Origin: CAVPGP01 sp963718065
Lineage (GTDB): Bacteria; Actinomycetota; Thermoleophilia; Gaiellales; Gaiellaceae
Length of the DNA stretch: 64,000 bases
Direction: 5' to 3'
Assembly (NCBI GenBank): GCA_963718065.1
Contig: CAVQYE010000011.1
Location: 124,001 to 188,000 of the forward strand
The notes below the pieces were generated by a model. The model did no database searches. It was not told the origin of the DNA and was given only the letters and a program-made list of their open reading frames with translations. Both the position numbers and the translations under genes were made by a program. Below, piece by piece: positions 40,598-50,561 of this stretch (the first letter of the stretch is position 1; every line of letters starts with the position of its first letter).

Positions 40598-41363
40598 TCT
40601 GTGAAGCAGAGCGCGTGTCGAGAAAAGGCTTGAACAGGTCGACCGGCACGGGGAAGACGATCGTCGTCGCTTGCGAGGATCCGAGCTCGAGCATCGTCTG
40701 CAGGTAGCGCAGCTGCAGGGCGATCGGGTGGCCCTCGATCACGAGTGCGGCGTCCTTGAGCCGCTCGGAGGCCTGGAACTCGCCCTCGGCGTTGATCACC
40801 TTGGCGCGCCGCTCGCGCTCTGCCTCCGCCTGGCGGGCCATCGCGCGCTGCATCCCGGCCGGGATCTCGACGTCCTTCACCTCGACGATCGAGACCTTGA
40901 TGCCCCAGGGGCCGGTGGCCTCGTCGATGATGCTCTGGAGGATCGCGTTGATCTTCTCCCGCTCGGAGAGCAGCTCGTCGAGCGAGTGCTGCCCGAGCAC
41001 GGAGCGCAGCGTCGTCTGCGCGATCTGGGACGTCGCGACCATGAAGTTCTCGATCTGGACGATCGCATCTGCCGGAGCGACGATCCGGAAGTAGGCGACG
41101 GCGTTCACGCGCGCCGGCACGTTGTCCTTCGTGATCACTTCCTGTGGCGGGATGTTGAGCGTGATCGTCCGCAGGTCGACCTTCACCATGCGGTCGACGA
41201 TCGGGATCAGGAAGAAGAGCCCCGGGCCCTTCGGCTGGGGCAAGAGGCGGCCCAGGCGAAAGACGATTCCGCGCTCGTACTCGCGTGCGACCTTGATCGC
41301 CGCCGTCAGGAACAGCACGATCAGGAAGGCGACAGCTGCGAGGACGATCAGGGCGGCGCCCAT
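40593..41363 (-). CDS. SPFH/stomatin-like membrane protein (slipin)
   Basis: A 256-residue SPFH protein: one N-terminal membrane hairpin or anchor (about 4-23), then REYERGIVFRLGR, GPGLFFLIPIVDRM, DLRTITLNIPPQEVITKDNV, the TTLRSVLG box and the EKINAILQ helix, followed by an Ala/Glu-rich coiled coil (ARQAEAERERRAKVINAEGE). SPFH proteins form membrane cages; the bacterial slipin class is nearly always paired with NfeD, as here (nfeD ends ten bases upstream). Function concerns membrane microdomains or protease regulation. Confidence 0.9.
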   Translation of the reverse strand: MGAALIVLAAVAFLIVLFLTAAIKVAREYERGIVFRLGRLLPQPKGPGLFFLIPIVDRMVKVDLRTITLNIPPQEVITKDNVPARVNAVAYFRIVAPADAIVQIENFMVATSQIAQTTLRSVLGQHSLDELLSEREKINAILQSIIDEATGPWGIKVSIVEVKDVEIPAGMQRAMARQAEAERERRAKVINAEGEFQASERLKDAALVIEGHPIALQLRYLQTMLELGSSQATTIVFPVPVDLFKPFLDTRSASQS

Positions 41364-41372
41364 GATCGAAGC

Positions 41373-42687
41373 CTACGTGACGGGTCGCACGTTCAGCGTC
41401 AGACCGTCGCGGTCGACGACCTGCACGTGAGCGCCCGGCGCCAGCGGCTCGTCGCTGCGCACCTTCCAGAGCTCGCCGTGGACGAAGACGAGCCCGCCCG
41501 GGCGGACGATCCCCTCTTCGCCGACGATCGTGTGCGGGCCGACCGTCGCCGGCCGCCGGCGCACCTGCACGGCCTTGCCGATCGCGAACGCCCAGAAGAG
41601 CCCGAGCCCGAGCGTCACCGACAGCACCAGTGGGACCGACGTGTCGTACGGGCTCGGCGCGTCGTGGAAGAGCATCAGCATCCCGACGGCAAGGCTGATC
41701 AGCCCGGAGACGGTCAGCGCGCCGTGGCTGATCACGTGCGCGTCGATCACGAGCAACCCGATCCCGAGCAGGATCAGCGCCACCCCCGCCCAGCTGACCG
41801 GAAGCACCGAGAAGCCGAAAAAGGCGGTGACGAGGGCGACGGCGCCGAGCGCACCGGGTAAGACGACGCCGGGATGGAAGATCTCGAAGCCGATGCCCGC
41901 GATCCCGGCCAGGAAGAGCAGCGAGATCACGTTCGGGTCGATCAGCGTCGAGAGCAGGCGGGTGAAGAAGCCCGGCTTCTCGTTGACGATCGTCGCATCC
42001 GCCGTGTGCAGCGTGAGCCCCCGCGGAACCGTCTTGCGGCCGTCGATCCGGTCGAGCAGCGCCGGCAGCGACGGGGCGAGCAGGTCGACGACGTTCATCT
42101 GCAGCGCCTCGTGCTCAGTCAGGTTGGACGCTTCGCGGACCGCCCGGTCCGCCCAGCGCGCGTTCCTGCCGTGGGTCTTCGCGAGGCTGCGAAGCGAGGC
42201 GGCCGCGTCGTTGACGACCTTGCGCCGCAGGTCCTTGGCGATGTCCTGGCCGCCGGCGTTGATGGGCGTCGACGAGCCGATGTTCGTGCCCGGCGCCATC
42301 GCGAGGATGTCGGCGGCCTGGCCGATCCACACTCCTGCCGACGCTGCGCGCGCGCCGGGTGGAGCGACGTAGACGATCACCGGCACCTTGGACGCGAGCT
42401 CACGTTTGACGATCTTGCGCATCGACTCCGAAAGCCCGCCTGGCGTGTCGAGGACGATCACGATTGCGTCGTAGCTGGTTGCGCTCGGCCTCGGCGATCC
42501 GGTCGTTCAGCCACTGCTGGGTCACCGGGTTGACGTCTGCCTCGAAGTGGGCCGCGAGCACGCGAGGCTTCTCGACTGCGCTCGACTTGGCAGCAACGCT
42601 TGAATTGAGGCCTGCGCGGGGCTGCGCGGCTACGCCTGAAGCAGCGGCGGCAGCGAGCAAAACCGCGAGCAAAAGCGCTCTTTTCAC
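41373..42687 (-). CDS. NfeD1b-type membrane serine protease, one frameshift
   Basis: Long NfeD: signal peptide (MKRALLLAVLLAAAAASGVAA), a ClpP/crotonase-like protease domain, four membrane segments and the C-terminal OB-fold NfeD domain (GEEGIVRPGG...VWKVRSDEPL-type). The protease domain carries VLDTPGGLSESM, the nucleophile-type Ser in ARAASAGVWIG and LAMAPGTNIGSSTP. The frame breaks near 42477, where NQLRRNRDR should read NQ-YDAIVIVLD; length is 3n+1, giving 437 residues once corrected. In homologues it cleaves the C-terminus of its partner stomatin, encoded next. GTG start at 42687. Confidence 0.85.
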
Positions 42688-42738
42688 GTTGTAAGGATTC
42701 TATCTGCGCCCTGGCGCCGGCAGGAGGCGTCTGGCACG

Positions 42739-44854
42739 GTGGAGAACGGGGTCTCTTCGGTGAAGCTCCTCCTCCTTACCGCGCTTGGCGCGTTCCTCTT
42801 CCCGGTGGCCGCCAATGCGGCCGACGTCTCGATGACCTCGCGTGACATCCCGCTTGCGCACCAGCGGGCGCTCTCGTCGGCCGCACCGACGCAGCGATTC
42901 AACATGCTCGGAGTCCACTGGCAGGGCTCGGGGACGGTGGAGTTTCGGACGCGACGCCTCCACGGCCCGTGGAGCTCGTGGCGCGACGCCGACGCGGACG
43001 CGATGCCCGATCGCACGGCCGCCGAGGGCGCAGCGACGCGCGCCTGGCACGACGGCAACCTCCAGTGGACAGGCGGCTCCGATCGCGCGCAGTACCGGAC
43101 GCACGGCCACGTGACGAGGCTGCGCGCGTACTACGTCTGGAGCCGCGTCTCGAGCGAGCCGCTTCGCCGCGTGCAGATGGCGAACGCCCCGGCAATCGTC
43201 ACCCGGGCCGGCTGGAAGGCCGACGAGAAGATCCGCCGCGCGAAGCCGATCTTCGCGCAGGCGATCCGCTTCGCGCTCGTCCATCACACGGCCGGCAACA
43301 ACAACTACACGCCCGAGCAGTCCGCGGCGATCGTGCGCGGGATCGAGATCTACCACGTCAAGGGCAACGGCTGGAACGACATCGGCTACAACTTCCTCGT
43401 CGACAAGTACGGCCAGGTCTTCGAAGGGCGGTACGGCGGCCTGGAGCGGAACGTCGTCGGCGCACACTCCCAGGGTTTCAACTCCGGCTCGGTCGGCGTC
43501 GCCCTGATCGGCAACAACAGCGCCGTCGCGATCACGCCGGTGCAGCGCCAGGCGCTCGTCAGGCTCCTCGCGTGGCGACTCGACGTCGCCCACGTCGACG
43601 CGGCGGGGACGGTGGGCGTGACGTCGGGCGGCAACCCGAAGTACAAGGCAGGCAAGCAGGTCGTGCTGCGCGTCGTCTCTGGTCACCGCGACACGTATCC
43701 GTCCGAGTGCCCCGGCAACGCGGCGTACGCGCAGCTCGGGGCGATCGCGGCCGAGGTCGCCAAGACCGGGCTGCCGAAGCTCTATCAGCCGATCGTCACC
43801 GGAGTGCTCGGCGGCCCGGTCCGCTTCCAGGCACGGCTCTCGTCGCCGATCGCATGGACCGTCTCCGTCGCCAACGCCGCCGGCTCGGTCGTGGCCAAGG
43901 GATCGGGCAATTCCGCGAGGCTCGACTGGACGTGGGTGTCGCCCCGCACGGGCGGCCCGTACCGCTGGACGATGGACAGCGTCGGCATGCGCAGCGCATC
44001 CGGTGCTCTCGGAGGGACGCTGCCACCGCCGCCCGCGGTGCTCCTGTCGGAGGTGAAGGCGCCGCCGACGCTCATCCCGGCCGCCGACGGCAACATGCCG
44101 CCGCTCCATTTCGACTTCACGCTCGGCAAGCCGGCACTCGCGACGATCGACGTCGTCGACATGAACGGCGCCGTGCTCGCGCGCATCCTTTCGGAGCAGC
44201 GGGCGGCAGGCGCGAACGCGTTCGACTGGTACGCGACGCCGGAGCTTCCGGACGGCCGCTACAAGCTGATCGTGACCGCGCAGGCGGGGGTGGAGACGAT
44301 CAGTGCGCCACTCGACCTGCTGGTCGACAGGACGGTCAGCGGCGTCGCCCTCCTGCAGCCGGTGATCTCGCCGAACGGGGACGGGAGGAACGACGTCCTG
44401 ACGATGACGTTCTCGCTCGCGGCGGCCGTACCGGTGCGGCTCGAGATCCTGGACGAGACCGGCGCCGTCGTCGCGACGGTCGCCCAGGCGACGCTTGGAC
44501 CGGGGCTGCAGGTCCTCGAATGGGACGGCCTGGCCGACGGCGTCTCGGTGCCGGACGGCATCTTCACCGCGCGGCTGACCGTCACCGATGCGCAGGGCGA
44601 CGTGCCGGTGAGCCTGCCCGTTCACGATCGATCTGACGCCGCCGATGCTGAAGATTCTCGACGCGAAGAAGCTGAAGTTCTCGCTCACCGAAGCGGCGTC
44701 CGTGACGTTGATGGTCAACGGCCGGCGGTTGATCCGGTCCGCCCCCGCGGGCACGTTCACGATCCCGCACACCGTCGTGGTCAAGACCGTCAGCGCCCTG
44801 CCGATCGACGCTGCCGGGAACGCCGGTCCGCTCGTCAGCGCAAAGGTGCGCTGA
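42739..44854 (+). CDS. Secreted zinc N-acetylmuramoyl-L-alanine amidase/PGRP with FlgD-like repeats, one frameshift
   Basis: Exported cell-wall hydrolase. A signal peptide (KLLLLTALGAFLFPVAANA) precedes a 100-residue region and a PGRP/amidase_2 domain (about 150-350): zinc ligands in ALVHHTAGNNNY, SGHRDTYPSECPG, with GYNFLVDKYGQVFEGR between. The C-terminal part contains FlgD-Ig-like modules with ISPNGDGRNDVLTMTFSL. The frame breaks at 44620 (extra G after CTGCCC) and resumes FTIDLTPPMLKILDAKKLKF; corrected length 704. Start GTG 42739 has GGAGG upstream; GTG 42760 would also give a signal peptide. Its 3' end overlaps birA by 20 bases, convergently. Confidence 0.87.
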
Positions 44855-45380
44855 CCCACTCGTCGTAGGCGCGCTCGAGCCGGTCGAGAAGCTCTGCGAG
44901 CAACTCCGCCCGGTCGATGCCTGCGCCGAGCATCGCTGCCCCCTCGTACGGGATCGTCGCCACGTTGACGCCGACGCCGAGCACGATTCGCCCTTCGGCT
45001 GCCTCGGCGAGGATGCCGGCGACCTTGCGTCCGTCCAGCAGCAGGTCGTTCGGCAGCTTGATCTCGGGTCGCCGTCCGGTGACGGCCTCGATTGCGTCGG
45101 CACAGGCCTCGCCGGCGATCGCCGTGAAGCTCGGCCAGCTCGCCTGGGGCAGGCTCGGCCGCAGGCAGAGCGAGAAAAGGAGCGACGTGCCCGGCTCGTC
45201 GTGCCAGACGCGCCCGAGTCGCCCGCGCCCTTCCGTCTGGTGATCGGTCGCGGCGACCGCTCCTTCGGGCGCGTCGTCGGCCAGCAACCGCTGCGTCGAG
45301 TCACACTGCTCCGCGTAGGCGTATGGGCGCCCGAAGCGGCCCCGCAGGAGCGGCTGTACGACGTCGGGTCGGATGCTCAC
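44835..45380 (-). CDS. birA: Biotin--[acetyl-CoA-carboxylase] ligase, catalytic domain only
   Basis: A 181-residue biotin protein ligase that activates biotin as biotinyl-AMP and attaches it to carboxylase carriers. Motifs: DSTQRLLADDAPEG, the biotin/ATP loop TEGRGRLGRVWHDEPG, and KLPNDLLLDGRKVAGIL (normally KWPNDL), then VLGVGVNV. There is no N-terminal HTH, so it is not the repressor type, and the small C-terminal BPL domain is missing or very short. It is divergent from the sigma factor and fab genes, linking biotin attachment with fatty-acid synthesis. Confidence 0.88.
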   Translation of the reverse strand: MSIRPDVVQPLLRGRFGRPYAYAEQCDSTQRLLADDAPEGAVAATDHQTEGRGRLGRVWHDEPGTSLLFSLCLRPSLPQASWPSFTAIAGEACADAIEAVTGRRPEIKLPNDLLLDGRKVAGILAEAAEGRIVLGVGVNVATIPYEGAAMLGAGIDRAELLAELLDRLERAYDEWVSAPLR

Positions 45381-45405
45381 GGACGTAGACTAGGCCGCGC
45401 CACAC

Positions 45406-46023
45406 ATGCAACCGAGTCGCCGCCCCAGCCGTCACATCGGTATCGAGTTGCGCCCCGACGGGCCGCTCGTCTACGACCGCTTCAGCGACCCGATTTTGAT
45501 CAAGCGAGCCAAAGACGGCGACACCCGTGCCCTGGAGGCGCTGTGCGAGCGGCACGCCCCGCGCGTGGAGCGGCTCTCGGCTCACCTGATCCGCGATCCC
45601 GAGGACGCACGCGACGCTGCGCAGGAGTCGCTGGCGAAGCTCTGTGTCCGCTTGAGGCAGTTCCGCGGTGAGTCGCAGTTCTCCACCTGGCTGCACCGGC
45701 TCGTGGTCAATACCTGCAAAGACGTCCTCGAGCGGCAACGTGCCCGCGCCTGCGAGCCGTTGGACGAGGACGCGCGCGAGGCAGTCGACTCCGACCCGGC
45801 GCGCAAGGCGGCGCTCGCGGAGACCCGCGCCGAGCTGGGAGCCTGCCTCTCCGAGCTGTCGCCGGCGCAGGCCAAGGTCGTCGTCCTGAAGGACGCGCTC
45901 GACTGGACCTTCGAAGAGATCGCGGCCGCCGAGGGCATGCCCGTCGGCACCGCGAAGAGTCACGCGCATCGCGGCCGGCACGCACTGTCGCAACGCGCGC
46001 TGGTCGAGAAGCTGAGCGCCTGA
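45406..46023 (+). CDS. ECF-type RNA polymerase sigma factor
   Basis: A 205-residue sigma-70 family protein with region 2 (ALEALCERHAPRVERLSAHLIRDPEDARDAAQESL... in outline DAAQESLAKL and FSTWLHRLVVNTCKD) and region 4 (LSPAQAKVVVLKDALDWTFEEIAAAEGMPVGTAKSHAHRGR in outline, with the EEIAAAEGMPVGTAKSHAHR HTH). The N-terminal 30 residues precede region 2. No anti-sigma gene is adjacent. Its TGA overlaps the fabZ ATG, so it is the first gene of the fab operon and may govern it. A TAGACT element lies about 14 bases before the ATG. Confidence 0.88.
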   Translation: MQPSRRPSRHIGIELRPDGPLVYDRFSDPILIKRAKDGDTRALEALCERHAPRVERLSAHLIRDPEDARDAAQESLAKLCVRLRQFRGESQFSTWLHRLVVNTCKDVLERQRARACEPLDEDAREAVDSDPARKAALAETRAELGACLSELSPAQAKVVVLKDALDWTFEEIAAAEGMPVGTAKSHAHRGRHALSQRALVEKLSA

Positions 46024-46475
46024 TGGCCGAGCAGACGCTGCTGAGGTTGCCGCTCGACAAGGCGGAGATCGAGAAGATCCTCCCGCACCGCGATCCGTTC
46101 CTGCTCCTGGACGAGGTGATCGAGCTGGCACCGGGCGCCCGCGTCGTCGCCAGGAAGACGGTCACCGAGGAGGACTGCGCCGGCCACTTTCCGGGCAACC
46201 CGATCATGCCCGGCGTGAAGATGGTCGAGGCGCTCGCGCAGGCCGGCGCCGTGGCCGTGCTCTCGCTGGACGAGAACCGCGGCAAGCTCGCGCTCTTCGC
46301 GGGCATCGACGGCGTTCGCTTCAAGCGGGTCGTCCGGCCGGGGGACACGCTGCTGCTGGAGTGCGACCTGGAGACGGTTCGCGGCCCGATCGGCCGCGGC
46401 AAGGCACGTGCGAGCGTCGACGGGCAACTCGCGTTGCGCGGCACACTGACCTTCGCGGTGGACCAGTCGTCGTGA
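46023..46475 (+). CDS. fabZ: 3-hydroxyacyl-[acyl-carrier-protein] dehydratase FabZ
   Basis: Hot-dog-fold dehydratase of type II fatty-acid synthesis, 150 residues. The N-terminal ILPHRDPFLLLDEV and the catalytic-helix motif GHFPGNPIMPGVKMVEALAQ with His and the downstream Glu are complete, followed by FAGIDGVRFKRVVRPGD. The ATG overlaps the sigma factor stop, and the stop overlaps the fabH GTG. Confidence 0.95.
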   Translation: MAEQTLLRLPLDKAEIEKILPHRDPFLLLDEVIELAPGARVVARKTVTEEDCAGHFPGNPIMPGVKMVEALAQAGAVAVLSLDENRGKLALFAGIDGVRFKRVVRPGDTLLLECDLETVRGPIGRGKARASVDGQLALRGTLTFAVDQSS

Positions 46476-47479
46476 TCGGTCGCGCGAACGGCGCCGGCGT
46501 GACGATCACCGGGCTCGGGTGCTACGTCCCCGAGCGGATCTTGACGAACGCGGAGCTCGCGACGCTCGTCGACACCAACGACGAGTGGATCACCTCGCGG
46601 ACCGGCATCAAGGAGCGGCGGATCGCAGCGCCGGAGCAGGCGATGTCCGACATCTCGCTGCCCGCCGCGCGCGACGCGCTCGCCCAGGCCGGCGTGCAGC
46701 CGGCCGAGATCGACCTCCTGATCGTCGCCACCGTGACGCCCGACATGGCATTCCCGTCGACGGCCGCCATCCTCGCGGACGAGCTCGGGATGCCTGACGC
46801 CGCTGCCTACGACCTCTCCGCCGGTTGCACGGGCTTCATGTACGCGCTCGCGCAGGCGTACGGAATGCTCGCCTCGGGACTCTCGAAGAAGGCGCTCGTC
46901 GTGGGCGGCGACGTGCTGTCGAAGATCCTCGACTGGGAGGACCGCTCGACGCTCGTGCTCTTCGGTGACGGCGCGGGTGCCGTCGTGCTCGAGACCTCGC
47001 AGAACGGCGGCGGCTTCCTCGGCTTCGAGCTCGGCGCCGACGGCGCGGGCGGCGCGAATCTCTGGCTCCCGGGCTCCGGCTCACGCCACTTCGACGACCC
47101 CGACAAGTTCGTGAAGATGAACGGCCGGGAGGTGTTCAAGTTCGCGACGCGGGTGATGGTGTCTTCCGCGGAGGCCATCCTTGCGGAATGCGACAAGTCG
47201 ATCGACGACGTGGACGTGTACGTTCCGCACCAGGCAAACGTGCGGATCATCGACCACGCAGTGAAGAAGCTGGGTGTGGCAGAGGAGAAGGTCGTCGTCA
47301 ACGTCGACCGTTTCGGCAACACGTCGTCGGGGTCGATCCCGCTGGCGCTTGCGGATGCGGCCCTTGACGGCAGGCTCGAACCAGGCAAGCTCGTCCTGAT
47401 GACCGGTATGGGCGCCGGCCTCACGTGGGGCTCGGCGTTGATGGAATGGACACTCGAGATGAACGGAGCACCGCTGTGA
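46472..47479 (+). CDS. fabH: Beta-ketoacyl-ACP synthase III
   Basis: Initiating condensing enzyme, 335 residues. Catalytic Cys lies in LSAGCTGFMYALAQA, His in YVPHQANVRIID and Asn in GNTSSGSIPLAL; the N-terminal LGCYVPERILTNAEL and TRTGIKERR-like SRTGIKERR are typical. GTG at 46472 overlaps the fabZ stop (GTGA), as does its own stop with fabD. In this lineage it may use branched acyl-CoA primers; sequence alone does not show it. Confidence 0.95.
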   Translation: MIGRANGAGVTITGLGCYVPERILTNAELATLVDTNDEWITSRTGIKERRIAAPEQAMSDISLPAARDALAQAGVQPAEIDLLIVATVTPDMAFPSTAAILADELGMPDAAAYDLSAGCTGFMYALAQAYGMLASGLSKKALVVGGDVLSKILDWEDRSTLVLFGDGAGAVVLETSQNGGGFLGFELGADGAGGANLWLPGSGSRHFDDPDKFVKMNGREVFKFATRVMVSSAEAILAECDKSIDDVDVYVPHQANVRIIDHAVKKLGVAEEKVVVNVDRFGNTSSGSIPLALADAALDGRLEPGKLVLMTGMGAGLTWGSALMEWTLEMNGAPL

Positions 47480-48396
47480 CGAAGATCGCCTTCATGTTCC
47501 CCGGGCAGGGATCGTTCGAAGCGGGCATGGGCCATGAGATCGCCACGGCGGTGCCGGAGGCGATGGCCGTCTACGAGCGCGGCAGCGTGGCCGCCGGGCT
47601 CGACCTGAAGGAACTCTGCTTCCACGGGCCGGTCGAGAACCTGCTCGACACCGAGATGCAGCAGCCGGCTCTCGTCGCGACGAGCCTCGCGATCAACGCG
47701 GCGATTCGCGCCCGCGGCATCACGCCCGACTTCGTCGTCGGCCACTCGGTCGGCGAGTTCGCTGCGCTCGGCGCCGCGGAGTCGCTTTCGCCGGAGGCGG
47801 CGATCGCCCTCGTCCGCGAGCGTGGCGTTGTCATGGCCGAGACGGCCCGCGAGCGCCCCGGCTCGATGGCGGCGATCCTCGGGCTCGCCGACGAGGTCGT
47901 CGAGAGCATCTGCAAGAAGATCCACAACGTGTGGCCCGCGAACTACAACTGCCCGGGCCAGCTCGTCGTGTCGGGCGAGGATCCAGCCGTGGACGAATGC
48001 TGCGAGGAGGCCTCGCGTGAAGGTGCCCGCCGTGCGATCAAGCTCCGCGTCTCGGGAGCGTTCCACTCGCCGCTCGTTGCGCGGGCAGCCGACCATTTTC
48101 GCCCGGCGCTCGAGCGCGTCAGCTTCGCCGACCCGCGCGCCGCGTTCATGTCGACCGTGTCCGCGAAGGTCGAGGACGCGCAGCGGATCCGCGGGCTCCT
48201 CGTCGAGCAGTTGACCGCGCCGGTGCGGTTCACGCAGGCAGCGGCCGAGCTGATCGACAGGGGCGTCACCGTCTTCGTCGAGGTCGGTCCCGGCAATGTG
48301 CTCAGCGGTTTACTGAAGAGGATCGACCGCAGCGTCAAGACCTTCGCCGTCTCCGACCTCGAGGGGCTCGCCGAGCTCGAGGAAGCGATTGGCTGA
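47476..48396 (+). CDS. fabD: Malonyl-CoA:ACP transacylase
   Basis: A 306-residue transacylase loading malonyl onto ACP. The FPGQGSFEAGMG start, QPALVATSLA, nucleophile Ser in VGHSVGEFAALGA, SGAFHSPL with the catalytic His, and VEVGPGNVLSGLL are all present. The GTG start overlaps the fabH stop. One slightly unusual segment, KKIHNVWPANYNCPGQLVVSG, is the normal NxN region. Confidence 0.95.
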   Translation: MTKIAFMFPGQGSFEAGMGHEIATAVPEAMAVYERGSVAAGLDLKELCFHGPVENLLDTEMQQPALVATSLAINAAIRARGITPDFVVGHSVGEFAALGAAESLSPEAAIALVRERGVVMAETARERPGSMAAILGLADEVVESICKKIHNVWPANYNCPGQLVVSGEDPAVDECCEEASREGARRAIKLRVSGAFHSPLVARAADHFRPALERVSFADPRAAFMSTVSAKVEDAQRIRGLLVEQLTAPVRFTQAAAELIDRGVTVFVEVGPGNVLSGLLKRIDRSVKTFAVSDLEGLAELEEAIG

Positions 48397-49129
48397 GCCG
48401 GGCGCCCCGTTCGCATCGCTCGCGGGGAAGACGGCACTCGTCACCGGCGCGTCGCGCGGGATCGGCCGCGCGATCGCCGAGGAGCTCGCCCGCGCGGGCG
48501 CCTCGGTCGTCGTCGGCTATCGGTCCGGCAAGGATGAGGCCGAGGCGCTCGCATCGGAGCTCGACGCCGTCGCCGTGCAGGCGGACGTCTCGAATCCCGA
48601 GGATGCAGCACGGCTCGTCGCGGCCGCCGGCGACCCGGACATCCTCGTCAACAACGCGGGCCTGACGCGGGACGGCGTTCTCGCGCGCATGTCGGACGAC
48701 GACTGGCGCACGGTGATCGAGACGAACCTCTCGTCGGTCTTCTACACCTGCCGCGCCGTCACGCGTCCGATGATGAAGAAGCGCGCGGGCTCGATCGTCA
48801 ACATCTCCTCGATCGTCGGCGTGCACGGCAACTGGGGGCAGACGAACTACGCAGCCTCGAAGGCGGGCATCATCGGCTTCACGAAGTCGCTCGCACGCGA
48901 GCTCGGCTCCCGCGGCGTGCGCGCCAACGTCGTCGCGCCCGGTTACGTGAAGACGCAGCTGACGGACGTCTTGCCGGAGGAGGCGACGAAGGCAATGCTC
49001 GACAACACGCCGCTCGGCCGCCTCGGCGAACCGGCGGACGTCGCAGGCGCTGTACGCTTCCTCTGCTCCGACGACGCCTCGTTCATCACGGGCGAGGTCC
49101 TGCTCGTCGACGGCGGCCTGGGGATGTAG
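48389..49129 (+). CDS. fabG: 3-oxoacyl-[acyl-carrier-protein] reductase
   Basis: Short-chain dehydrogenase/reductase of 246 residues: cofactor loop VTGASRGIGRAIAEEL, NNAGLTRDG, catalytic Ser-Tyr-Lys in NISSIVG and YAASKAGIIGFTKSLA, and the C-terminal CSDDASFITGEVLLVDGGLGM typical of FabG. The TTG start overlaps fabD by eight bases. The stop is directly followed by the fabF ATG, leaving no room for the acpP gene that usually sits between them. Confidence 0.94.
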   Translation: MAEPGAPFASLAGKTALVTGASRGIGRAIAEELARAGASVVVGYRSGKDEAEALASELDAVAVQADVSNPEDAARLVAAAGDPDILVNNAGLTRDGVLARMSDDDWRTVIETNLSSVFYTCRAVTRPMMKKRAGSIVNISSIVGVHGNWGQTNYAASKAGIIGFTKSLARELGSRGVRANVVAPGYVKTQLTDVLPEEATKAMLDNTPLGRLGEPADVAGAVRFLCSDDASFITGEVLLVDGGLGM

Positions 49130-50389
49130 ATGAATACGAATGGCAGACGCAGGGTCGTGATCACCGGCCTCGGCGCCGTCACGCCGCTCGGCAACGATGT
49201 CGAGTCAACGTGGCAGGGCCTCATCGCCGGGAAGTCGGGCGCTGGTCCGATCACCCAGTTCGACCACTCCGAGTACTTCGTGCATTTCGCATGCGAGGCC
49301 AAGGACTTCGAGCCGACGAACTGGATCGACCGCAAGCAGGCTCGGCACATGGACCGGTTCGCGCAGATGATCGTCGCCGCCGCACGGCAGGCGGAGGCCG
49401 ACTCGGGGCTCGACATCGCCGCGGCGCCGGACCGGATCGGAACCGCGGTCGCGACGGGGATCGGCGGGCTCCGCTCCTACCAGGATTGCTACGACATGCT
49501 GCTCACGCGGGGGCCCGACCGGGTGAATCCGTTCTCGATCACGGCGATCATCCCGAACATGGGGGCCGCCTGGGTCTCGATGGAGCTCGGGACGAAGGGG
49601 CCGCTCTCCTCGCAGTGCACCGCCTGCGCCGCGTCGAACATGGCGATCGGCGAGGGCGCGGACGCGATCCGGCTCGGCCGCGCGGACGTGATGCTCTGCG
49701 GCGGCACCGAGGCGCCGATCACCGAGGTCGGGATCGCCGGCTTCGCCGCGATGCGCGCGCTCTCTCGCCGCAACGACGACCCCGAGGCGGCCTCGCGCCC
49801 GTTCGACGCAGGGCGTGACGGCTTCGTGATGGGCGAGGCGGGCGCGATCGTCGTGCTCGAGGAGCTCGAGCGGGCGAAGGCGCGCGGCGCGAAGATCTAC
49901 GCCGAGCTGCTCGGCTACGGCGTCTCGTCGGATGCGACGCACGTCACCGAGCCCGATCCGACCGGCGTCAACCCGGCACGGGCGATGAAGATGGCGTTCG
50001 CCGACGCAGGGATCGAGCCGGAGCAGATCGGCTACATCAACGCGCACGGCACCTCGACTCCGGTCGGCGACACCTCGGAGACGCGCGTGATCAAGCTCGC
50101 GCTGGGCGAGGAGAACGCGCGCCGGATCCCCGTCTCGTCGACGAAGGGCGCGACGGGGCACTGCCTCGGAGCCGCCGGTGCGGTGGAGGCGATCTTCACG
50201 ACGCTCGCCGTGCAACAGGGCAAACTGCCGCCGACGATCAACTACGACGAGCCGGATCCCGACTGCGATCTCGACTACATCCCGAACGAGGCGCGCGACT
50301 CCGACCTGACGATCGGCGTCTCCAACTCGTTCGGCTTCGGCGGCCACAACGCCTGCATCGTCCTCGGCAAGTACGCCGAGGACGCCTAG
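49130..50389 (+). CDS. fabF: Beta-ketoacyl-ACP synthase II
   Basis: Elongating condensing enzyme of 419 residues. The thiolase fold carries Cys in SSQCTACAASNMAIGEGAD, His in YINAHGTSTPVGD and His in KGATGHCLGAAGA, with GFGGHNACIVLGK near the end. ATG at 49130 abuts the fabG stop. It is the last gene of the fab cluster; 172 bases follow before the next gene. Confidence 0.95.
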   Translation: MNTNGRRRVVITGLGAVTPLGNDVESTWQGLIAGKSGAGPITQFDHSEYFVHFACEAKDFEPTNWIDRKQARHMDRFAQMIVAAARQAEADSGLDIAAAPDRIGTAVATGIGGLRSYQDCYDMLLTRGPDRVNPFSITAIIPNMGAAWVSMELGTKGPLSSQCTACAASNMAIGEGADAIRLGRADVMLCGGTEAPITEVGIAGFAAMRALSRRNDDPEAASRPFDAGRDGFVMGEAGAIVVLEELERAKARGAKIYAELLGYGVSSDATHVTEPDPTGVNPARAMKMAFADAGIEPEQIGYINAHGTSTPVGDTSETRVIKLALGEENARRIPVSSTKGATGHCLGAAGAVEAIFTTLAVQQGKLPPTINYDEPDPDCDLDYIPNEARDSDLTIGVSNSFGFGGHNACIVLGKYAEDA

Positions 50390-50449
50390 GAACCCAGGCC
50401 ACCGTCCTCAGTCACTACACGCAGCCTCACAGGGGCGCGGTGCGTGAGC

Positions 50450-50472
50450 ATTTGTCACGCATTCGTGACAAA
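50450..50472. repeat. Perfect 9-bp-arm inverted repeat downstream of fabF
   Basis: TTTGTCACG-CATT-CGTGACAAA. No T-run follows, so it is more like an operator dyad than a terminator. An overlapping GCGTGA...TCACGC pairing is also possible. It is the only structure seen in the gap 50390-50561 and lies upstream of neither flanking gene's start (both ends are 3'), so a terminator role with the fabF transcript remains possible. Confidence 0.45.
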
Positions 50473-50561
50473 GGCGTGCGCGTGGCGCCTGTACCGTGAC
50501 CCGTAGGGGCGCAGCGGATCGCCTTCTTTTGGGCTGGACGCAGCGCTGGCCGCTGCACTGC

